Shown piece after piece: positions 51,874-59,932 of a stretch of DNA of 64,000 nucleotides. The stretch comes from an uncultured Devosia sp. (GTDB taxonomy: Bacteria > Pseudomonadota > Alphaproteobacteria > Rhizobiales > Devosiaceae): assembly GCF_913055165.1 (NCBI RefSeq), contig NZ_CAJXJS010000001.1, positions 124,001 to 188,000 of the forward strand. Direction: 5' to 3'. The notes beneath the pieces are model-generated. The model ran no database searches, had not been told where the DNA came from, and saw only the letters and a program-made list of their open reading frames with translations. Every line of letters starts with the position of its first letter. Position 1 is the first letter of the stretch. Position numbers and translations under genes: made by a program.

Positions 51874-52827
51874 ATGGATCTCGATCAGCTTCGCACCTTC
51901 GACCGCATCGTCCGTGACCAGTCCTTCACCCGGGCAGCGGCCTATCTCAACATCACCCAGGCCACCGCCTCCATGCGCATCCGCGCCCTTGAAAACCTGC
52001 TTGGCGTGTCGCTTTTTGTCCGTGGCCGCACCGTCACGTTGACCGATCAGGGCATGACCTTTCTGCCCTTTGCCCGTCGCATCATCGGCACGGCCCAGGA
52101 AGGGCGCGAGGCGCTGCGCCGGGTCGAGCGTGGCCGGGTCTCGATCGGCTCGCTGCGCACCCTGGTCTCGCCCCTGATCACCGAAAGCCTCATCCGCTTT
52201 CAGGCGCAATACCCGTCTGTCGACGTGGTGGTGCGCGAAGGTCGTCAGGCCCAGATCGCTGCCATGCTGCATGAGCGCGAAGTGGAAATGGGGATTCTGT
52301 GCTGGCCCAATATCGATCCGCTGGTGGTCGATCTTGAGCCGCTTATCATCATGCGCGAGCGCGTGCCGCTGGTGGTTTCCCCCGAAGTGGCGGCCAGGCT
52401 CTCGGGCCAGCCCACCATCGATGAGGTGCTGACGCTGGTGCCCCGCGTCATTGCCCTGCGCTGGTGGCAGGCTGATCCGGAGCGTGCCGCGGCCCTGGTC
52501 CGGCTGGCCCGGACCAGCGTCGAGTTGCCCACCGGTCCCGCACGGCGCCTGGCAATGAAAGGCGAGGGGCTGGGTTTCTTCGTCAATTCAGCCGTGGAAG
52601 AGGATGTGCGCGCCGGTCGCCTGGTGGAAATCTCACCGCTCGAGTTCGAGCCGCTGCACCGCGACACCGCCATGGTGGTGCGCAATCCCGCCGTGCTTGA
52701 CCGCCCCATGCTGGCCGACTTTGTCCGCGAAATCGCCCAGGAATGCGCTCGCGTCGGCGAAATCATCGATGACCGGCTGCACCTGTTTCAGACCGGAAAG
52801 CCCGCCGCCCGCACGGCGGCGAGGTAG
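51874..52827 (+). CDS. LysR-family transcriptional regulator
   Basis: 317 residues. N-terminal winged helix: MDLDQLRTFDRIVRDQSFTR, AAAYLNITQATASMRIRALE. The effector domain begins near residue 90 (RVSIGSLRTLVSPLITESLI). The gene's last 40 bases overlap the end of a convergent LytTR gene. Targets are not evident; higB is divergent. Confidence 0.9.
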   Translation: MDLDQLRTFDRIVRDQSFTRAAAYLNITQATASMRIRALENLLGVSLFVRGRTVTLTDQGMTFLPFARRIIGTAQEGREALRRVERGRVSIGSLRTLVSPLITESLIRFQAQYPSVDVVVREGRQAQIAAMLHEREVEMGILCWPNIDPLVVDLEPLIIMRERVPLVVSPEVAARLSGQPTIDEVLTLVPRVIALRWWQADPERAAALVRLARTSVELPTGPARRLAMKGEGLGFFVNSAVEEDVRAGRLVEISPLEFEPLHRDTAMVVRNPAVLDRPMLADFVREIAQECARVGEIIDDRLHLFQTGKPAARTAAR

Positions 52828-53552
52828 GTCCGGCTCACCGGCACGATGCTGCCATCGTCCAGCTCCAGCGCCGGCCGGCCATTCTGGCGCGTGCTGCGCC
52901 TGACCGCGTCGAGCGCCACCCAATGGCTGCGATGCACCTGCAATCCGGCGACCGGTGCGGTTTCCCTGATGGCGTCGGAGAGCCGCATCAGGATCAGGCT
53001 GCTGCCCTTGTCGGTCGTCACCTCGACATAGTGATCTGCAACCGAAATGCGTCTTATTGGACCTCGTTGCGGACGCGGCAACCGCTCCAGCAGGGCTGGT
53101 GGGACATGTGCCGGGTCCGTTCGGGCGGGCCGCTCCAGCACCGCGCTGACCAGCGTCACCGCTGCCGATATCAGCGCGCAATAGATGCCCAGCGTGACAA
53201 GGTCGAAGCCGGTCCCGCCCGGCCCGAACACGACAATGTTGACCAGCGCCACGATGGCCGCCAGCAATGGCCCGGGCAGGGCTCCGGCCAGCAGCGCCGC
53301 AGCATATTTGTTGAGCCGCGGCCGCAGCAGCCGTTCGACGAAGCCGACCAGCAATGTTCCGGCAAAGGCGGTGCTCAAGACGATTACACCCCAATAGGCC
53401 AGGCGTGGGGCGACATCGAGCCGCTGATATGTGCCGAACGGTCCCACCAGTCCCACGATCAGCGCGATCGCGGCCAGTACGGTCCAGAACCGGGCATCGC
53501 GCGACAACCCCTGCAGTTCACGAAGCGTGGATTGCCATGGGCTGTTATTCAC
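52788..53552 (-). CDS. membrane LytTR-type DNA-binding regulator
   Basis: About 254 residues with four hydrophobic segments (roughly residues 23-150) and a C-terminal LytTR domain: PIRRISVADHYVEVTTDKGS, LRLSDAIRETAPVAGLQVHRSHWVAL. The membrane part lacks any recognised sensor motif; this architecture occurs in alphaproteobacterial LytTR regulators that act without a kinase. GTG at 53552 is the favoured start because CGCAGG lies before it; TTG 53639 is the limit of the frame. It ends inside the convergent LysR gene. Confidence 0.8.
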   Translation of the reverse strand: MNNSPWQSTLRELQGLSRDARFWTVLAAIALIVGLVGPFGTYQRLDVAPRLAYWGVIVLSTAFAGTLLVGFVERLLRPRLNKYAAALLAGALPGPLLAAIVALVNIVVFGPGGTGFDLVTLGIYCALISAAVTLVSAVLERPARTDPAHVPPALLERLPRPQRGPIRRISVADHYVEVTTDKGSSLILMRLSDAIRETAPVAGLQVHRSHWVALDAVRRSTRQNGRPALELDDGSIVPVSRTYLAAVRAAGFPV

Positions 53553-53653
53553 GAATGAGACCTGCGATTGGGGCACTTGCTGTTGTCGCGGCCAATCTAG
53601 CCAAGCATCGAGGTGAGGCAAAGTCTTTACCCTCACCAATATGGCGCTGTTCG

Positions 53654-54154
53654 ATGTCTCTTTCGCCCCTGCTGCAGTCTGACCTTGTCATCCAGATCCA
53701 TGCCTTCGCCGCCATCGCGGCCACCCTGCTCGGCGCCCTCGTCCTCTGGCGCCGCAAGGGCACCGCCCTGCACAAGGCGATGGGGCGGGTCTGGGTGCTG
53801 CTGATGTTCATCACCGCCACCTCGGCCCTGTTTATCCACGACATAAGGCTGATCGGGCCGTTCAGCCCCATCCACCTGTTTTCGCTGTTCACCTATTACA
53901 CGCTCTATGTTGGCCTCAAGGCCATCATCGTGGAGCGCAATGTGGCGCGCCACCGCGCCGAAATGCAGGGGCTCTATATCGGCGCGCTTGTCCTGGCAGG
54001 CGCCTTCACTTTCCTGCCCGGCCGGCGCATGCACGCGGTGCTGTTCGGTCCCGAGGCCGGCTGGACCCAGTCGCTGCTGGTCATCGTTCCGGTCCTCGTC
54101 GTTTCAGGCCTGGCCTGGTTGCGGATGCGGCAGCGGGCGCAGCGCGCCGTCTAG
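53654..54154 (+). CDS. DUF2306-type membrane protein
   Basis: 166 residues, four helices, with QIHAFAAIAATLLGALVLWR, HKAMGRVWVLLMFITATSAL, a His after the first helix and HIHLFSLFTYYTLYVGL-like PIHLFSLFTYYTLYVG. Histidines at helix ends are typical of the DUF2306 family. Function unknown. Its stop overlaps the end of mbfA by four bases. Confidence 0.75.
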   Translation: MSLSPLLQSDLVIQIHAFAAIAATLLGALVLWRRKGTALHKAMGRVWVLLMFITATSALFIHDIRLIGPFSPIHLFSLFTYYTLYVGLKAIIVERNVARHRAEMQGLYIGALVLAGAFTFLPGRRMHAVLFGPEAGWTQSLLVIVPVLVVSGLAWLRMRQRAQRAV

Positions 54155-55131
54155 GCATTGCCGATCAGGATCCCCGCCGCGAATACCAGCGAGCCACCCA
54201 GCACCACCTGCATCACCGCCCGCCAGAACGGGGTCTGCATATAGCGGTTCTGGATATAGGCGATGGCCCAGAGCTCGATCAGCACCACGGCAATGGCAAC
54301 GGCTGTGGCGGTGAAGAAATCTGCGATCAGATAGGGCAGGGCATGCCCCAGTCCGCCCACCGCCGTCATGATGCCCGCCGCCAGCCCGCGCTTGATCGGC
54401 GAGCCGCGCCCGGTCAGCTTGCCATCATCGGAAGCGGCCTCGGTGAAGCCCATGGAAATACCCGCGCCCACCGCTGCGGCCAGGCCCACCAGAAACGTCT
54501 GGTGCGTGTCCCCGGTGGCAAAGGCCGCGGCGAACACCGGTGCCAGCGTCGACACCGATCCATCCATCAGCCCGGCCAGCCCCGGCTGCACATAGGTCAA
54601 GAGGAACTGCCGGTGCTGTTCCTGGCTTTCGCTCTCGCGCCCTTCTGCCCCAAGCACACTGTCATCGATCTGGTCGGCGCGCTTGGCATGGCCCTTTTCG
54701 GCCGCCGCCAGATCGCCCAGCAGCTTGCGGATTCCCGCGTCACTCACCTGGTCGGCCGCAGCCAGATAGAACCGATAGGCCCCTTCCTCCATTTCCCACA
54801 CCTGCTGGCGTGCCTGCTCCAGGGTCAGCGACTTTTGCAGCCACACCGGCTTGCGGCTCAGGAAGCCGCGCACATGCTCGCGCCGGATCGGCACCAGCCG
54901 CGTCCCGAAGCGTTCGACATAAAGATCGAGCAGGCGCCGCCGGTGCTCGTCCTCTTCGGCCGCCATGCCTTCGAACAGCGCCGCGCTGCCCGGATAGGTC
55001 TCGCCCAGCCGCGTGGCATACTCCGAATAGATGCGTCCATCCTCTTCCTCGGCCGCTACGGCCAGGGAGAGAATTTCGCGCTCTGACAGCGAGGCGAAGT
55101 CACGGCGGTTATCGGGCCAGAGACGCAGCAT
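54151..55131 (-). CDS. mbfA: MbfA, ferritin-like and CCC1/VIT1-like iron exporter
   Basis: 326 residues in two parts. Residues 1-170 form a ferritin-like/rubrerythrin di-iron domain (AAEEEDGRIYSEYATRL, MAAEEDEHRRRLLDLY, EMEEGAYRFYLAAAD, AAAEKGHAKRAD); the rest is a CCC1/VIT1-type membrane domain (GLAGLMDGSVSTLAPVFAAA, GAGISMGFTEAASDDG). Agrobacterium and Bradyrhizobium MbfA export iron and protect against peroxide. GGAGGG just before the ATG at 55131 decides the start over an ATG at 55143 that would abut the operator. Two Irr-type sites lie upstream. Confidence 0.92.
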   Translation of the reverse strand: MLRLWPDNRRDFASLSEREILSLAVAAEEEDGRIYSEYATRLGETYPGSAALFEGMAAEEDEHRRRLLDLYVERFGTRLVPIRREHVRGFLSRKPVWLQKSLTLEQARQQVWEMEEGAYRFYLAAADQVSDAGIRKLLGDLAAAEKGHAKRADQIDDSVLGAEGRESESQEQHRQFLLTYVQPGLAGLMDGSVSTLAPVFAAAFATGDTHQTFLVGLAAAVGAGISMGFTEAASDDGKLTGRGSPIKRGLAAGIMTAVGGLGHALPYLIADFFTATAVAIAVVLIELWAIAYIQNRYMQTPFWRAVMQVVLGGSLVFAAGILIGNA

Positions 55132-55145
55132 GGCGCCCTCCATAG

Positions 55146-55184
55146 TTTAGAACCATTCCAGACTATGTTTAGAATGTTTCTAAA
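55146..55184. promoter_or_regulatory. two tandem iron control elements (ICE), Irr sites
   Basis: TTTAGAA-TGT-TTCTAAA (55168-55184) equals the rhizobial ICE consensus TTTAGAA-N3-TTCTAAA. TTTAGAA-CCA-TTCCAGA (55146-55162) is a second copy with two mismatches, 22 bases away centre to centre. They are directly upstream of mbfA, a known target of the heme-responsive iron regulator Irr, and also upstream of the divergent copper operon. Confidence 0.9.
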
Positions 55185-55280
55185 CTAGAGGCAACTGCCA
55201 TTTGCGCTGCGACAATGTGCAGGGCCCGCTCCCCGCCATTGCTCTTGAGCAGGCCGGAGGTACGGGCTATCGAGTGAGCC

Positions 55281-55682
55281 GTGAACAGCAGGACCCACAG
55301 CTCAGCGCAGATCATGCTCCGCGAAACCGGCATCGCCGTCGCGGTGCTGGCCATCTATGTGCTCACGCTGCTGCTGCCGCTGCATCAGGCCGCGGGCCTG
55401 CAGCGCGATCTCAACGCCATCGGTTTCTCAACCCTGGATTCCTGGTCGGTCTGTCAGCCATTGGCGCAGGACGGCAATGGCGACCCGCATGAGGCCGCCG
55501 CGCTCAATTGCCCGGCCACCGGTGTCTCCAAGCATCAGCTCGCCACCTTGCCCCCGCCGGCACCGGCCCTTGCGCCCCCGGCTGCGACCGAAATCATTCG
55601 CTTCGCCCAGGCCCCCAGTCCACACCGGTCCCTGCTGCCCGATCATGTCGGGCAATCCCGCGCGCCGCCTGTCACGGTCTGA
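55281..55682 (+). CDS. DUF2946-like membrane/secreted protein in copper cluster
   Basis: 133 residues with one N-terminal helix (IAVAVLAIYVLTLLLPL), then DSWSVCQPLA and LNCPATGVSKH, with His and Cys residues spaced as in DUF2946 proteins, and a proline-rich stretch. DUF2946 proteins often sit with copper-resistance or copper-transport genes, as here (YcnI-PCuAC, Sco1 downstream). The start may be GTG 55281 or ATG 55314. Confidence 0.55.
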   Translation: MNSRTHSSAQIMLRETGIAVAVLAIYVLTLLLPLHQAAGLQRDLNAIGFSTLDSWSVCQPLAQDGNGDPHEAAALNCPATGVSKHQLATLPPPAPALAPPAATEIIRFAQAPSPHRSLLPDHVGQSRAPPVTV

Positions 55683-55746
55683 TTTCAAGCCTTCCCGGCA
55701 GGTCTCCTGCCGGTATCAGACCATTTCTTTGACTGGAGACGAACCC

Positions 55747-56715
55747 ATGATCGGTTCTTTCGCGCGCGCCAGCCTGGCCGCCGCCACCCTCATCACCCTG
55801 GCCGCCCCGGCTGTTGCCCACTCGACCCTCGAGGTTCAGCAGGCCAATCTCGGCGCCAGCTACAAGGCCGTGCTCCGCATTCCCCATGGATGCGGCACCG
55901 AAGCCACCCATACCGTCCGCGTGCTGATCCCCGAGGGCTTTTTTGGCGTCAAGCCCATGCCCAAGGCGGGCTGGACTCTTGATACCGTTACCGGGCCCTA
56001 TCAGAACACCTATGTGAACCACGGCACCGAAATGTCCGAAGGTGTCACCGAGATCGTCTGGTCAGAGGGCAATCTGCCCAACGAATTCTATGACGAATTT
56101 GTCTTCCGCGGCACCTTTGCCGATACGCTCGAAGAAGGCCCCTTCTACTTCCCGACCATCCAGGAATGCGCCAATGGCGAGGAGGCCTGGACCGATGTGA
56201 GCGGAAGCGGCGACATGCCCGCGCCCAGCCTCACCCTGGTCGCCGGCGGCATGGACGAACACGCCCATCATGGGGCCATGGCCGCACCTGCCGAAACGAG
56301 CATTGGCGATCTGACCATTTCGGGCGCCTTTACCCGCGCGACCCTGCCCAACGCCCCGGTCGCCGGTGGCTTTCTGACCCTGACCAATACCGGCGCCCAG
56401 GACGATACTTTGATCGCGGTGGAAACCCCGGTGGCCAAGGAAGGGCAGATTCATGAAATGGCCATGGAGGGCGATGTGATGAAGATGCGTCAGCTCCCCG
56501 ACGGTCTGGTCCTTCCTGCTGGTGAGACCGTGGTGCTTGAACCCGGTGGCTATCACCTGATGTTCATGGGGCTCACCGATCCGATCGCCGAGGGCGATGC
56601 CGTGCCGGTCACGCTGACCTTCGAAAAAGCCGGCACCATCACGCTGGACCTGATCGCAGCCGGCTCCGCCGCTGACGCCCCGGCAGAAGACCATTCTGCC
56701 CATATGGGACACTGA
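55747..56715 (+). CDS. YcnI (DUF1775)-PCuAC fusion copper-binding protein
   Basis: 322 residues. Signal peptide ends in AVA, so mature protein begins His25-Ser-Thr, the N-terminal copper-ligand His of YcnI. DUF1775 domain about 25-175 (ASYKAVLRIPHGCGTEATHT). The linker is His-rich (DEHAHHG). A PCuAC domain follows (about 185-300: FTRATLPNAPVAGGFLTLTN, IHEMAMEGDVMKM, GGYHLMFMGL), with His/Met ligands for Cu(I). The C-terminus ends in a His tail. It delivers or buffers periplasmic copper, probably for cytochrome oxidase. Confidence 0.9.
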   Translation: MIGSFARASLAAATLITLAAPAVAHSTLEVQQANLGASYKAVLRIPHGCGTEATHTVRVLIPEGFFGVKPMPKAGWTLDTVTGPYQNTYVNHGTEMSEGVTEIVWSEGNLPNEFYDEFVFRGTFADTLEEGPFYFPTIQECANGEEAWTDVSGSGDMPAPSLTLVAGGMDEHAHHGAMAAPAETSIGDLTISGAFTRATLPNAPVAGGFLTLTNTGAQDDTLIAVETPVAKEGQIHEMAMEGDVMKMRQLPDGLVLPAGETVVLEPGGYHLMFMGLTDPIAEGDAVPVTLTFEKAGTITLDLIAAGSAADAPAEDHSAHMGH

Positions 56716-56718
56716 CCC

Positions 56719-57309
56719 ATGGCCCTGTCCCATATCCGCACCGTGCTCTGGACCCTGGTGGCCGTCGCTGCCCTGGGGGCCACCGGGCTTTATGTTTACA
56801 CCACCATGACACGTCCGGCCCAGGCGGTCGCCCTGGGGCAGGGCGACTATGAACTGGTGACCGCGACCGGCGCGGCGTTCAATCGCGACAGCCTCAAGGG
56901 TAGTCCGTCCATGCTGTTCTTCGGTTTCACCCATTGTCCCGAGGTCTGCCCCACCTCGCTGGCCGAAATGGCCAGCTGGTACGAGGCATTGGGCGACGAG
57001 GCAGACGATCTCAACGCCTTTTTCGTCACCGTCGATCCTGAGCGGGATACGGCGGAAGTCATTGGCGACTATGTGAGCTGGACCGGCCGTGTCACCGGCG
57101 TCACCGGATCCCCGGAAGAGATCGCCAAGGCGGCCCAGTCCTGGGCCGTCTATGCCGAAAAAGTGCCGCTTGAAGGTGGCGACTACACCATGGACCACAC
57201 CGCCTCGGTGTTCCTGGTCAATGCTGAGGGCGAGTTCGAGGGCACCATTGCCTATCGCGAAGACAGCGACACCGCGCTCGCCAAGCTCCGGCGCCTGCTC
57301 GAAGGCTGA
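56719..57309 (+). CDS. Sco1/SenC copper chaperone
   Basis: 196 residues, anchored by one N-terminal helix with a thioredoxin-like periplasmic domain. Copper ligands are Cys73 and Cys77 (THCPEVCPTS) and His160 (TMDHTASVFLV). It starts three bases after the YcnI-PCuAC stop. Sco proteins mature the CuA site of cytochrome c oxidase subunit II; the PCuAC partner fits this role. Confidence 0.94.
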   Translation: MALSHIRTVLWTLVAVAALGATGLYVYTTMTRPAQAVALGQGDYELVTATGAAFNRDSLKGSPSMLFFGFTHCPEVCPTSLAEMASWYEALGDEADDLNAFFVTVDPERDTAEVIGDYVSWTGRVTGVTGSPEEIAKAAQSWAVYAEKVPLEGGDYTMDHTASVFLVNAEGEFEGTIAYREDSDTALAKLRRLLEG

Positions 57310-57316
57310 ACCACGC

Positions 57317-57345
57317 GGGCAGATCGGCATCGCGCCGGTCTGCCC
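57317..57345. terminator. hairpin between convergent genes
   Basis: GGGCAGATCGG, CATCGCG loop, CCGGTCTGCCC: an 11-bp stem with one G-U pair, located eight bases after the sco stop, and 22 bases before the converging DadA-like gene. There is no T tract. Confidence 0.6.
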
Positions 57346-57366
57346 GGTCGTGAGCGCCCAGGCGGA

Positions 57367-58620
57367 TCAGCCCCCCATGAACCGCGCCATGCGGAACGGG
57401 TGGATATCGATTGCGGTTTCTTCCCCGGTCATCGCCTGCGCCAGCAATTCGCCGGTGGCCGGTCCCAGCGTAAAGCCGTGATGGGCGTGACCGATACCCA
57501 CGAACAAACCCTGATGCCTGGGGGCCTTCGAAATGATCGGCATCATGTCCGGCGTGCAGGGGCGTGCGCCCTTCCAGGGTTGCGGGTCGAGCCGCTCGCC
57601 CAGCGGGAACAATTCCCGCGCCGCGGCCTCTGCCTTGCCAAGCTGGATCGGGGTTGGCGCGGCGTCGCGCTCGGCAAATTCGGCCCCGGTGGTAATGCGG
57701 ATGCCCTTGGCCATCGGCGCCATGGCATAGCCGACTTCCGGGTCGAGCAGCAAATGGTTGAGCGCTGCGCCGTCGGCGCTGCCATAATGCATGTGATAGC
57801 CGCGCTTGACGAACAGCGGCAGCCGATAGCCCAGCCTGTCCAGCACATCGGGCGCCCACGGGCCCAGGGCAATCACCGCCTGCTTGGCAGATAGCTGTCG
57901 GCCCGCAATCTCGGCCTGCCAGCCCTCGGAAACCTGGTTCAGACCTGTTGCTGCACCGCGGACAAACGTGCCCCCCAGTTTCTCGAACAGATTGAAATAG
58001 GCGGTCACCAAGGCCCCCGGATCGCGCACCGTCCACGGGTCGGTCCAGTGAATGGCGCCGGCAAGGCCGCCGGTCAGGCTGGGCTCTGCCTTTTGCAGTG
58101 CCGGCCAGTCCAGCACCTCATAGCCGATCCCGAACTGGTCATGATCGCCCTGCGCCTTGCGTGCTTCCTTCTCCAGTTTTTCCGGGCTGCGGAAAGCCAG
58201 ATGCCAGCCATAGCGCGAAATCAGGCTTTCGGCCTCCGGGCCGCAGGCGTCGATCAGGTCAGCATGGGTGATGATCGAGCGCCCGATCAGCGGCGCATAG
58301 CTTTGCACCACCTTGCGATAATGCTCGGGCGAGGATTCCCACCAATAGCGCAACAGCGGCGGCGCCAGCCGGGGCAGCGCCAGCGGCTCATAGCGGGCCG
58401 CAGTCGAAAGATGCAGCCCCACCTGCAGCAGGGTTTGCAGGTCGCGCGGAAACGGATGCGGCCGCACCCCCTCGCGCTGGATGATCCCCGCATTGCCAAA
58501 GCTGGTCTCGTGCCCCGGCTCACTTCTGTCGACCAGGGTCACGCTGCGCCCGCGCCGCAGCAGGTGAATGCCGGTGGCAATGCCGACAATGCCGGCGCCA
58601 AGAATGAGTACGTCGTCCAT
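57367..58620 (-). CDS. DadA-like FAD-dependent amino-acid oxidoreductase
   Basis: 417 residues. The N-terminal dinucleotide fold is LILGAGIVGIATGIHLLRRG, and the DAO-family substrate domain ends with GLFVGIGHAHHGFTLGPATG. It resembles D-amino-acid dehydrogenase or related deaminating oxidases; substrate not determined. A LysR-type regulator gene lies upstream on the same strand, 128 bases away. Confidence 0.85.
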   Translation of the reverse strand: MDDVLILGAGIVGIATGIHLLRRGRSVTLVDRSEPGHETSFGNAGIIQREGVRPHPFPRDLQTLLQVGLHLSTAARYEPLALPRLAPPLLRYWWESSPEHYRKVVQSYAPLIGRSIITHADLIDACGPEAESLISRYGWHLAFRSPEKLEKEARKAQGDHDQFGIGYEVLDWPALQKAEPSLTGGLAGAIHWTDPWTVRDPGALVTAYFNLFEKLGGTFVRGAATGLNQVSEGWQAEIAGRQLSAKQAVIALGPWAPDVLDRLGYRLPLFVKRGYHMHYGSADGAALNHLLLDPEVGYAMAPMAKGIRITTGAEFAERDAAPTPIQLGKAEAAARELFPLGERLDPQPWKGARPCTPDMMPIISKAPRHQGLFVGIGHAHHGFTLGPATGELLAQAMTGEETAIDIHPFRMARFMGG

Positions 58621-58748
58621 GCCGATCCCCCGATCCAGTCACTATCGGATCAGCCTATCAGAACACCTGCGCAACAAAGCGTCCATATCGGCCGGCGCAT
58701 GGCAATTTTGCGCAAGATTATCCGGCACAATGCAAGGCATGCGCGAAT

Positions 58749-59690
58749 TTATTTGGAGAATGGCGCCAGTGTCGCCGTGTTCGGTACATTCTGGTGCACA
58801 TAGCCCAGCACGCTCGCGGGCACTTCCGTGGCCAGCCAGTCACGGAAAAAGCCCAGCTTCTTGGGCTCCCGCCGCCCCTTGGCCGTTGCCAGGAAATAGC
58901 CGCGCTTGCCCGCTGCCGGCAGATCAAACGGGCGGATCAGCCGCCCATCGCTCACCGCATCGGCGGTCATCATGTCGGCGGCCAGCAAGATGCCCTGCCC
59001 GGAAATCGCCGCATCAAAGGCCAGCGAGGCATCCGAATAGACCGGGCCACTAAGCGGCATGGCCGGGTCCAGCCCCGCTGTTTTCAGCCAGGCCGGCCAG
59101 TCGAGCATGCTGGTCTGGTCGGCAATCACCGGCACATGCGCCAGGTCCGCCGGGTTTTTCACCCGGTCGCGGATCAGGGGGGAACAGACCGGCTGGTATT
59201 CCTGTCCGCCGATCAGGCTCACATTGACCCCCGGCCAGGTTCCGTCGCCATAGCGGATGCCGCAATCGATATCGGGCCGGCTCAGGTCCAGCATTGCCCC
59301 GGTCACTGTCAGCCGCACTTCCAGGCCCGGATAGAGCGCGGAGAATTTGTTGACCCGCCAGATCAGCCAGCGCGAGGCAAACACGCTCCCCACCGTCACG
59401 TTGAGCACGCCCTCATGCGCGCCCGTCAGGCTCGCCAGGCCATCCTGCAATTGGGTGAAGCCGCCAGTCAGTTGCGGCAAGACCTGCATGAGGGCTGGCA
59501 GCGGTTTGATGCCCTGCGGCGTGCGCGCGAACAATTCCATGCCCAGCCGGTCCTCGGCCCGTCGCAGATGCTGGCTGACCGCGCCAATGGTCACGCCCAG
59601 CTCCTCGGCCGCCGGCGCCAGCGCCCCGCGACGGGCGACAATTTCGATGGCGCGCAGTGCATTGAGCGGAATGGGGAAGGGGTTTGTCAT
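58749..59690 (-). CDS. LysR-family regulator, GcvA-like
   Basis: 313 residues with the GcvA-type N-terminus: PLNALRAIEIVARRGALAPA, AEELGVTIGAVSQHLRRAED. A perfect palindrome covers its start codon. The downstream DadA-like gene is the likely target; the 45-codon gene on the other side is divergent. Confidence 0.9.
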   Translation of the reverse strand: MTNPFPIPLNALRAIEIVARRGALAPAAEELGVTIGAVSQHLRRAEDRLGMELFARTPQGIKPLPALMQVLPQLTGGFTQLQDGLASLTGAHEGVLNVTVGSVFASRWLIWRVNKFSALYPGLEVRLTVTGAMLDLSRPDIDCGIRYGDGTWPGVNVSLIGGQEYQPVCSPLIRDRVKNPADLAHVPVIADQTSMLDWPAWLKTAGLDPAMPLSGPVYSDASLAFDAAISGQGILLAADMMTADAVSDGRLIRPFDLPAAGKRGYFLATAKGRREPKKLGFFRDWLATEVPASVLGYVHQNVPNTATLAPFSK

Positions 59691-59705
59691 ATAGATTTTC
59701 TATAT
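59689..59705. promoter_or_regulatory. palindrome over the LysR start, likely autoregulatory site
   Basis: ATATAGA-TTT-TCTATAT: a perfect 7-bp inverted repeat which includes part of the LysR ATG (59688-59690). It contains the T-N11-A arrangement typical of LysR-type boxes. It also lies 90 bases before the divergent microprotein gene. Confidence 0.6.
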
Positions 59706-59794
59706 CGGCGTGCAGGCCTTGTCCATTGCAGGTGCAGCTCTGCGGGCGCATCATGAGCTCATAGCAAATCCCTCATCACTTCCGGAGACAGAAA

Positions 59795-59932
59795 ATGTCA
59801 CTCCTGACCCGCCTTCTGGCGTGGTTCGGCAAGTTCGTGCCGTCACGCCCCCGCACACCCCATCCCGACAGCATGCCCCTGCATGACTGGGCCGATCTGC
59901 CGCCGCATCATCCCAACTGCGATCCGTGCTGA
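59795..59932 (+). CDS. 45-residue protein with LHDWADLPPHHP motif
   Basis: Starts MSLLTRLLAWFGKFVPSRPR, an amphipathic basic helix, and ends with LHDWADLPPHHPNCDPC. GGAGACAGAAA precedes the ATG. I recall related short proteins with a DWADLPxxHP ending in rhizobia; function unknown. Its stop abuts the end of the facing extensin-like gene with no gap. Confidence 0.6.
   Translation: MSLLTRLLAWFGKFVPSRPRTPHPDSMPLHDWADLPPHHPNCDPC

Noticed and set aside
56062-57330. 422-codon open frame on the minus strand
   Set aside because: Antisense to the YcnI-PCuAC and sco genes; Gly/His/Arg-rich shadow composition.
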